Shown: one piece after another, positions 56,991 through 64,000 of the stretch
Layout: each line of letters begins with the position of its first letter
How positions within the stretch are numbered: the stretch's first letter is position 1
NCBI GenBank assembly: GCA_006176705.1
Contig: QRFJ01004980.1
Span: 1 to 64,000, forward strand
DNA from: Cocos nucifera
Taxonomy: Eukaryota; Streptophyta; Magnoliopsida; Arecales; Arecaceae
DNA length: 64,000 nt
Direction: 5' to 3'
Position numbers and translations under genes: made by a program
The notes under the pieces: generated by a model
What the model was told of the DNA's origin: nothing
The model's database searches: none
Seen by the model: only the letters and a program-made list of their open reading frames with translations

Positions 56991-58130
56991 CATCCTGATG
57001 ATAATCAAACTTATTTTCTAATTGATATTATTGATAATTCAGTATATGAGAGTATTTTTAGAAAATAGGTTTGAGGACCCTATTGAAGCTTGCATTGTCC
57101 AATCACAAGAGGGTTCAGCTGAAGATGAAAGGCAAATAGAATGCATAAAATTGCTAAGGGCCAGACCATATATTCCATGCACATACAGACCACGTTTTGA
57201 AAAATTAGAAAGATCATCCAATCATTTTCCAAAGATATCAATTGAAGAGCCACCTACTCATGAACTTAAACCTCTCCCTTCTCATTTAAAATATGTTTTC
57301 TTGGAAGGTTCATCACACTTACCTATTATTATTTCTTCTTTCTTGACAGATTTAATGGAAGAAAAATTATTAAGAGTACTAAAGAAACACAAAAAGGCGT
57401 TTGGATGGACAATAGCAGACATCAAAGGAATTAGTCCCTCAATTTGTATGCACAAAACTCTCATGGAGGACAACTATGAACCTACGGCCCAACCCCAAAG
57501 AAGACTCAACCCCAAGATGCAAGAAGTGGTCAAAAAGGAGGTAATCAAGCTATTGGATATAGGTATTATTTATCTTATCTCTGATAGTTCATGGGTGAGC
57601 CCTGTTCAAGTAGTTTCTAAGAAAGGTGGGATTACTGTAGTTCAAAATGATAATAATGAATTAATCCCCACTAGAACTATTACTGGATGGAGAGTGTGCA
57701 TAGATTATAAAAAATTAAATGATGCAACTAGAAAAGATCATTATCCTCTTCCATTCATTGATCAGATGTTAGAAAGATTAGCTGGATATGATTTTTACTG
57801 CTTTCTAGATGGACATTCTGGTTATAATCAAATTGCCATAGCACCTAAGGATCAAGAGAAAACTACTTTTACATGTCCTTATGGTATATTTGCTTTTAGA
57901 AGAATGCTGTTTGGTTTATGTAATGCACCAGCTACTTTTCAATGATGCATGATGGCTATTTTTTATGATATGATTGAAAATTATCTTGAAATATTTATGG
58001 ATGATTTTTCTATCTTTGGATCCACATTTGATAAATGCTTGCATAACTTATCTCTTATTTTACAAAGATGTGAGGATACTAATCTTGTCTTAAATTAGGA
58101 AAAGTGTCATCTGATGGTACAAGAAGGCAT
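56991..58130 (+). pseudogene. Athila reverse transcriptase
   Basis: Frame 57022-57945 covers the linker (LPSHLKYVFLEGSSHLPIII) and RT: WVSPVQVVSKKGGITVVQND, GWRVCIDYKKLNDATRKDHY, FYCFLDGHSGYNQIAIAPKD and MLFGLCNAPATFQ. A TGA at 57943 stands where CGA (Arg) is expected and a TAG at 58096 where Trp is. Between them IFMDDFSIFG has the catalytic FMDD, the Athila form of YxDD (57994-58005). No frame shift occurs in RT. Confidence 0.93.
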
Positions 58131-58960
58131 AGTGTTAGGCCACAAGATTTCATATAAAGGTATTGAGGTTGATAGAGCTAAGCTTGAGGTGATCAAAAAA
58201 TTACCCATACCGACCTCAATTAAGGCCATTAGGAGCTTTTTGGGGCATGCTGGATTTTACTATCGATTTATAAAGGACTTCTCTCTAATTTCTAAATCTT
58301 TATCTAAATTATTATGCAAGGATGTCTCTTTTCATTTTTCTGATGAGTGTTTGCAGGCATTTAACACCCTCAAGGAGAAGCTGGTCACGGCACCTATTAT
58401 GGTAGCACCAGATTGGTCCCTACCTTTTGAGTTGATGTGTGATGCTAGTGACATAGCCATAGGAGCAGTACTTGATCAAAGAAAGGATAAGATTTTTCAA
58501 ATAATATACTATGCTAGCCACACTATGATTGAAGCTCAACAAAAATATGCAACCACTGAAAAAGAGCTTCTGGCAGTAGTATTTGCATTAGACAAATTTC
58601 ATTCTTATCTTATTTTATCTAAAGTTATTATATACACCAATCATGCAGCTCTAAAGTATCTCCTTACAAAGAAAGATGCAAAACCCAGATTTATCAGGTG
58701 GATTCTTTTGCTACAAGAGTATGATTTGGAGATCAAGGATAAGAAGGGCACAGAGAATTCAGTTGCTGACCACCTTTCCAGACTGGAAAATATCACAGAG
58801 AAGGAATTAGATATTTTCCCTATCAAGGAGGAATTTCTAGATGAACGCCTCTATGCTATATCAGGTAGAACATTTTCATGGTATGCTGATATTATTAACT
58901 ACTTGGTTGGTAAGGTTTTTCCACTTGGTCTTTCTTTTCAACAAAAGAAGAGGTTCTTAT
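58131..58960 (+). pseudogene. Athila RT thumb and RNase H
   Basis: Same frame: EGIVLGHKISYKGIEVDRAK, RSFLGHAGFYYRFIKDFSLI, then RNase H with LMCDASDIAIGAVLDQRKDK (catalytic Asp), YATTEKELLAVVFALDKFHS (catalytic Glu), VIIYTNHAALKYL (Asp replaced by Asn in the TDH motif) and VADHLSRLE. The block lies in the uninterrupted open frame 58114-59634. Confidence 0.92.
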
Positions 58961-59697
58961 CTATTGTTAAACATTATTTCTGGGATGAACCCTTTTTGTA
59001 TAAGTATTGTTCAGATCAGATCATTAGAAGATGCATTCCAGAGGAAGAAATGGAGAAAATTCTGCATCATTATCATGATCGAGAGGTAGGAGGACATTTC
59101 GGTCCAACTAGAACAACATATAAGGTTTTTCAATCAGGTTTTTATTGGCCCTCTCTATTTAAAGATGCTCATACTTATATCTCTTCATGTGACCGCTGTC
59201 AAAGAACTGAAAATCTCACTAGAAGACATGAAATGCCTTTAAACAATATTCTTGTGTGTGAAATTTTTGATGTTTGGGGTATTGATTTTATGGGACCTTT
59301 TCCTAGTTCTTTTTCAAATCAATATATACTTGTGGCTGTAGATTATGTTTCAAAATGGATAGAAGCAGCACCCTTTCCAACTAATGAAGCAAAGGTAGTT
59401 ATCAAATTTTTGAAAAAGCATATTTTTACTTGTTTTGGCATTTCTAGAGCAATCATTAGTGATAGAGGTAAACACTTTTATAATAAACAATTTGAAAATC
59501 TATTAAACAAATATGGTGTCACTCATAAAATAGCTACCCCATATCATCCACAAACCAGCGGTCAAGTAGAGGTGTCTAATAGGGAATTAAAAAGAATTTT
59601 AGAAAAAACTATAATTGCATCTAGAAGAGACTGATCATTGAAATTAGATGATGCATTATGGGCATATAGAACTGCATATAAAATACCTATTGGTATG
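58961..59697 (+). pseudogene. Athila integrase (truncated)
   Basis: Same open frame. Zinc site: HHYHDREVGGHFGPTRTTYK and YISSCDRCQR. DDE core: Asp in GIDFMGPFPSS (59284-59286), Asp in ISDRGKHF (59461-59463) and Glu in GQVEVSNRELKRILEKT (59569-59571). A TGA at 59632 replaces the Trp of RDWSLKLDD. LKLDDALWAYRTAYKIPIGM follows and is cut by Cop1-C. The C-terminal part is missing from the window. Confidence 0.93.
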
Positions 59698-60272
59698 TGA
59701 AGGAGAATCCTGATTTTTCGGACCAGGTTCATTCAGATCTGATCAGATCAAGAGATATATTTCAAAATTTTTTCTCTTTGATCCTAATCAGATCTGAAAT
59801 ATTTTAGATCTAATTATTATTATTTTAGAAATTAAAATAAAATTAGATAAATTAAATTAGATTTAATTTATCTTGATGTGGGTAATCCTATTATCCGTTG
59901 ATGATCCTGTATGCAGCGGAAGGTTCTGGATCTGGCCACGCAAGTGCCTGGCCTTTACCGATATCCACTCAGGCTGGATCTGGAGACCCTCTTCTTCTCT
60001 ATCACATCTCCAGAAATTAGATCTGGATCTGAACTGGAGGATCTTCAAAACTCTTTTCGAAGATCAGTAGTCATCCTTTGCAGCAGTGCAGCCTTCTAAC
60101 ATTCAGTCACCTTTCTTTGATCTGGATCGCACCAACCAAGAACCAAAACTCTTTTGAATATGGAGAGGAGAGGGAGAAGATGCTTTGGCTTGGAGGAGGA
60201 GAGGAGAAAAGGCCTTGGGGCCTGGAGAATTGTGATTCAATCTTCATCATAATCTGAGTTGGGCGCAGGGTC

Positions 60273-60282
60273 TTATTTATAG
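60273..60282 (-). promoter_or_regulatory. TATA-like box of L6
   Basis: Minus-strand CTATAAATAA followed by GACCCTGCGCC. The same is found in L1 at 2473-2482. It takes the place of the TATATAAACCC of L4 and L5. Confidence 0.6.
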
Positions 60283-60588
60283 ACTAAGCATGATCCAACT
60301 CCTCTTCTTCCCAACCAATCACAACCCTTTGTGAAATTAGATCTAAATCTGATTGGTGGGAATAGAGTCTCCTAGATTCCTCCTTAGAGGGTGCCTAAGA
60401 CCAGTCAAAGTTGGTTCTTAGGAGAACTCTAATTGAAATCCAAAAAGGAGATGGAGTCCCTATCCAACAGGGACTCCTAGGCGCCTCCAACTTGGGCACA
60501 CGCCAAGGGTGGCGTGCGCCCTCTTCCTTGCTAGGTTCTGGCAGGAGGACAGGCCCCCACCAGCTCTCCAATAGGTGCATGACATGTG

Positions 60589-60655
60589 GTCAAAAGTCAA
60601 AGTGTCAATGGTCAACATTTGACCAGTCAAAGGTCAGACTTTTGACCAAAGTCAA
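60589..60655 (-). promoter_or_regulatory. W-box-like cluster in U3 of L6
   Basis: Six GTCAA and two TTGAC cores in 67 bp, about 310-380 bp upstream of the TATA-like box in element orientation. The cluster matches 2789-2854 nearly base for base. Confidence 0.55.
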
Positions 60656-61983
60656 AGGAACAAGAAATGGCAGGTGACCAAAAATGGCAGGTAATGTCTT
60701 ACAAAATAAGACAACCTTTTCTGACTTGGACAACCTCCAGTCAGACCATATGAAGGCCTCTGATTGAGCACAAACTCCTTTGGCTCAGTCAGGACAACTT
60801 ATTTATGATAGTAAAAGAAGAACGTTAGGTTCAATCGAGTGCTAGCACGATTTTCCTTGAACCTAATTGAATCTCATTCAGATCAATTGAACTAGATCAG
60901 TTCAATTGATGATCACCAGATTCAAACCCTTGTTTGTGTGACCCAGTTAGGTTCAGTTCTGTATGGTAATGGGATATGTCATGATCTCTATCATCGACAT
61001 CATCGAAACTCCTTTCGATGGATCAGAACTCTTCTGATTCGAACAGCTAGAATGATCGATCATCTAAATCATTCTAATTGCTCCCAAAATCCACCAGTGA
61101 CACCTAGCAGTATATGGTGGCAACCCATCAGAGCTGAATGCGAACCTCTTGGTGCAGCTACCTGTGTGATTAAGTTCTTCTATCTTGAGCTCCGATCAGA
61201 TTAGGGTTAAGGTGAACTCGTCAAACCCTAGTTTCTGTCATATGATGTAATCATTCGATTCAAGTCCGATGTGAAAATCTAAATAGAAACTCTTTCTATT
61301 ATTTCACTCTGCCATGGCCATGGGACTTCTGGACTTGATTCTCATGATCATCATAGGGCTGCTCCTCTACCACCGAGGTAGATAGATTCCATCTTGATGC
61401 AATCCAGTTCCTACAATGAACATGCTATAGCCAACATACACCTCAGGGTTCCATATGGCTAGGAGATCGAGTAATGGTGTAGTCAAACTATAACACCCTC
61501 AAGGTGAACTGCCGATGCACCTCAGGTCAAAGAACCAGACACACTACTGCAGCATCGAGTCAGTCATTGACGAGAAGGTAGACTTCCCTAATGACTACTC
61601 GAGGTGGTCACGCTCAGTGCCCTCATTCTCTAACGAGTACCTATACTCTCGCTCCGGTGTCTCCACACCATAGACTCAAGACTCATCTACTAAAGAGAAG
61701 CGATTGTACACCAACCTTCCGGATCAATCACCATCCTCATGATGATCCTATGGTCGGGAGCATTTTATGAGTTAATAATGATTATTCATGTCTTAAATTT
61801 TCAACTCTTGAAAATATGAATTATCATTACCATTAACTCAAAGGATGTATCACAGACACTAAATACACATATGTGATAGAAAATAACCCATTTTATTGAT
61901 TATAGTCAAAATTATAATTTTGCCCCTAGAAGTGTATTACAAGTGTCAGCCAATTCTGGCTTCTAGGGCACATATATCTAACA

Positions 61984-61997
61984 ATCTTCCACTTGTC
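61984..61997 (-). other. Polypurine tract of Cop1-C
   Basis: Minus-strand GACAAGTGGAAGAT between the TAG stop (61998-62000) and the LTR start TGTTAG. Confidence 0.88.
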
Positions 61998-62700
61998 CTA
62001 AAGCCAATTGGCTACAAGTCTAAGTCCCATCTTCTCAAGGTGGGCTTCGATCTTCTGCTGGCCCAATGGCTTTGTAAGTGGGTCTGCCACATTATCTGTG
62101 GAGTTGACTCTCTTGACCTCGACGTAACCCTTCTCGAGGTAATCGCGGATGAGGTGGTATCGCCACTCAATATGCTTGGATTTCTGGTGAGACCTCGGCT
62201 CCTTAGCAAGGGCTATGGTGCCATTGTTGTCGCAGTATAGAGGAATGGCATCTGATGGCATTACTCTGATTTCTGCAGCAAACTTCTTGTACCAGAATGC
62301 TTCCTTCGTAGCCTTCTGATGCAGCGATATATTCTGCTTCCATGGTGGAATCTGCTATCATGTTTGCTTGGAACTCTTTCCAGCTGACAGCACCACCATT
62401 GCACACAAACAGACTCCCAGATGTCGACTTTCGATCATCTATATCGGACATGAAATCCGAGTCTGTGTATCCCTGGACTTGGAGTTCTCCATTACCAAAG
62501 ACCAACATCATATCCTTAGTTCTTCTCAAGTACTTAAGGATACATTTCACAGAAGTCCAGTGTTCTTCACCTGGATTTGACTGATATCTGCTTGTGACAC
62601 TCACAGCATGGGCTATATCAGGTCGTGTACATAGCATGGCATACATGAGGCTCCCTATTGCAGAAGCATAAGGGATCTTGCTCATGCATTCTATTTCCTC
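61998..62700 (-). pseudogene. Cop1-C pol: RNase H
   Basis: Minus-strand WTSVKCILKYLRRTKDMMLV, VQGYTDSDFMSDIDDRKSTS, IADSTMEAEYIAASE, then one extra base near 62312 (GAAGGCTACG against GAAGCTACG in Cop1-B) shifts the frame. VMPSDAIPLYCDNNG-type sequence and KEPRSHQKSKHIEWRYHLIR follow, closing ...ADPLTKPLGQQKIEAHLEKM to a TAG at 61998. The catalytic blocks are all readable. The single-base insertion is the only lesion I see in this domain. Confidence 0.93.
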
Positions 62701-63500
62701 AGGTGTGCTAGGGCACATCTTCTTGGAAAGATGAATACCATGTCTGAAGGGTATTAATCCCCTCTTAGAGTTTTCCATACTAAACCTCTTTAGTACTTTC
62801 TCTATGTACATCTTCTGTGAAAGTCCTAGCATCCTATTCGGTCTATCCCTATAGACCTTAATTCCTAGAATAAAGGATGCTTCACCTAGGTCTTTCATGG
62901 AGAATTTTCTTGGACAACCATATTTTGACTATGTCAATCATGGGAATATCATTCCCAATAAGGAGGATGTCATCCACGTACAATACGAGGAAGACAACAG
63001 CGCTCCCACTGACCTTTTTGAAAACACACGGTTCCTCTTCATTTTTGATGAAACCAAAAATTTTTGATCACATCATTGAAATGAGTGTTCCAGCTCCGAG
63101 ATGCTTGCTTAAGTCCATATATGGACCTTTGCAGCTTGCAAACCTTGTGATCAGTATCACTGGATGTGAAACCTAGCGGCTGTTCCATATAGATATCTTC
63201 CTCAAGATATCCATTTAAGAATGCCATTTTTACGTCCATTTGCCATATTTCATAATCGAAATAGGCTGCAACGGCAAGCAATGTATGCGGATGGATTTTA
63301 GCATAGCCACTGGGGAAAAGGTATCCTGATAGTCAATGCCTTCGCATTGACTATAACCTTTTGCCACTAGTCTAGCCTTGAATGTCTCCACATTCCCATC
63401 TGCACCAATCTTTCTCTTGAAGATCCATTTACACCCAATAGGTACTATACCTTCTGGTGGATCTACCAAGGTCCAGACTTGGTTTGAGTGCATCGAGTCA
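62701..63500 (-). pseudogene. Cop1-C pol: reverse transcriptase
   Basis: Minus-strand GCKWIFKRKIGADGNVETFK, ARLVAKGYSQCEGIDYQDTF and SPVAMLKSIRI, then a shift near 63285. YFDYEIWQMDVKMAFLNGYL, EEDIYMEQPLGFTSSDTDHK and RSIYGLKQASRSWNTHFNDV follow, then an extra T in the run at about 63059-63063. YVDD is intact at 62969-62980. Another one-base insertion near 62905 precedes MKDLGEASFILGIKVYRDRP and LSQKMYIEKVLKRFSMENSK. Between these shifts there are no stops. Confidence 0.93.
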
Positions 63501-64000
63501 ATTTCTGACTGCATTGCCTCTAGCCATTTCTTAGAGTCGATATCTGATATCGCCTCGTTGTAGGTTTTGGGATCATCACCATGAGCACCATTACCTACGA
63601 GGAACATTTTCTCTACTTCCTCTGAAATAATACCTAAGTATCTTTCAGGGGGACGGGAAACTCTTTCCGATCTACGAGGTGGAGGAGGTAGTGTTCTTAT
63701 TGGCTCAACCTGATTTGGTTCCAATTGGTCCTTAGCTCATTGTACTTGTGAGACTTTCTCATCAAGCTTGATTTGCTTTCCAATGCCGCTATCTTGAATA
63801 AACTATTTTTCAAGAAAGATGGCATGTCGACTCACAATCACATTGTGGTCTTCTGGAATGTAGAAATAGTATCCTAATGACTCTTTAGGATATCCTATGA
63901 ATCGAGCTCTGAAGGACCTAAACTCTAACTTGTCCGCTTGTTGTCTTTTGACATGAGCCGGACAACCCCAAATTCTGAGATGACTCAGACTTGGTTTCTT
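63501..64000 (-). pseudogene. Cop1-C pol: integrase C-terminus and linker (partial)
   Basis: Minus-strand SLSHLRIWGCPAHVKRQQAD, FRARFIGYPKESLGYYFYIP, a TAG after FLEK and a TGA near 63738, then EPNQVEPIRTLPPPPRRSER and ISDIDSKKWLEAMQSEIDSM. These are the GKE-type C-terminal domain of Copia integrase and the Pro-rich linker to RT. The catalytic core is off the right edge. Confidence 0.88.

Larger units (their letters stand above)
52807..59697 (+). mobile_element. Athila-type Ty3/gypsy retrotransposon (3' part cut by Cop1-C)
   Basis: LTR, Asp-tRNA-type primer site, gag, PR, RT, RNase H and most of integrase in gypsy order, on the plus strand. It inserted in the RNase H of Cop1-B and was cut in integrase by Cop1-C at 59698. 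The gag sequence and the DLGASINLMP protease motif are typical of Athila. The region downstream of pol, where Athila elements carry an extra, often env-like frame, is not in the window. It is the best preserved gypsy element here. Confidence 0.93.
59698..61983 (-). repeat. 3' LTR of Cop1-C (L6)
   Basis: 2.29 kb. On the minus strand it runs from TGTTAGATATATGTGCCC at 61983 to TTCTCCTTCA at 59698. It is closest to L1 by eye. A TATA-like CTATAAATAA lies at 60273-60282 on the minus strand. Plus-strand frames at 60411-60677 and 60938-61204 are antisense LTR frames, not genes. Confidence 0.93.
59698..64000 (-). mobile_element. Cop1-C, Copia retrotransposon (3' half)
   Basis: Minus-strand Cop1 element with its 3' LTR (L6), polypurine tract, RNase H, RT and the integrase C-terminus. 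The rest lies past the right edge. It is inserted in the Athila integrase; GTATG (59693-59697) would be the target duplication. It is the least decayed Cop1 copy here. Confidence 0.92.

Overview
This window looks like plant nuclear heterochromatin made almost entirely of LTR retrotransposons nested inside one another. Several lineages known only from plants are present: an Athila-type Ty3/gypsy element, a Tat-type gypsy derivative, a chromodomain gypsy relic, and Copia elements primed by initiator-methionine tRNA. The host is probably a monocot. A palm is my guess from the general look of the Copia and GCCGAACT-rich repeat families, not something the sequence proves. I found no host protein gene, tRNA, rRNA or CRISPR array.

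Layout, left to right. Positions 1-4177 are the leader and 5' LTR of a minus-strand Copia element (family Cop1, copy D), inserted in a partial Cop1 LTR (4178-5646). That LTR abuts an unassigned stretch and a minus-strand gypsy integrase/chromodomain relic (5647-6556). A minus-strand Copia element of a second family (Cop2) spans 6557-34012. Its reverse transcriptase is split by a complete minus-strand Cop1 element (copy A, 10213-28315). The 3' LTR of copy A is itself split by a GC-rich, pol-less Tat-like element (12355-20055) with a perfect GACAC target duplication. That element holds gag relics and about 3 kb of hairpin-forming tandem repeats.

The 5' LTR of Cop2 is interrupted by a plus-strand element of a third Copia family (Cop3, 34013-44872). 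Near its end the Cop3 3' LTR is interrupted by a plus-strand Cop1 element (copy B, 44873-52806). Copy B is cut inside RNase H by an Athila element (52807-59697), which is cut inside integrase by another minus-strand Cop1 element (copy C, 59698 to beyond the end). The right-hand halves of Cop3, Cop1-B, Athila and Cop1-C lie outside the window.

All coding regions are broken, but in different ways. Cop3 keeps one reading frame over about 4 kb and carries only in-frame stops. Cop1-C and Athila are the least decayed and carry mainly single-base indels and a few stops. The most unusual parts are the Tat-like element, with its hairpin arrays, a 480-bp duplication and LTR motifs complementary to its interior, and the dense W-box-like clusters upstream of the Copia TATA boxes.
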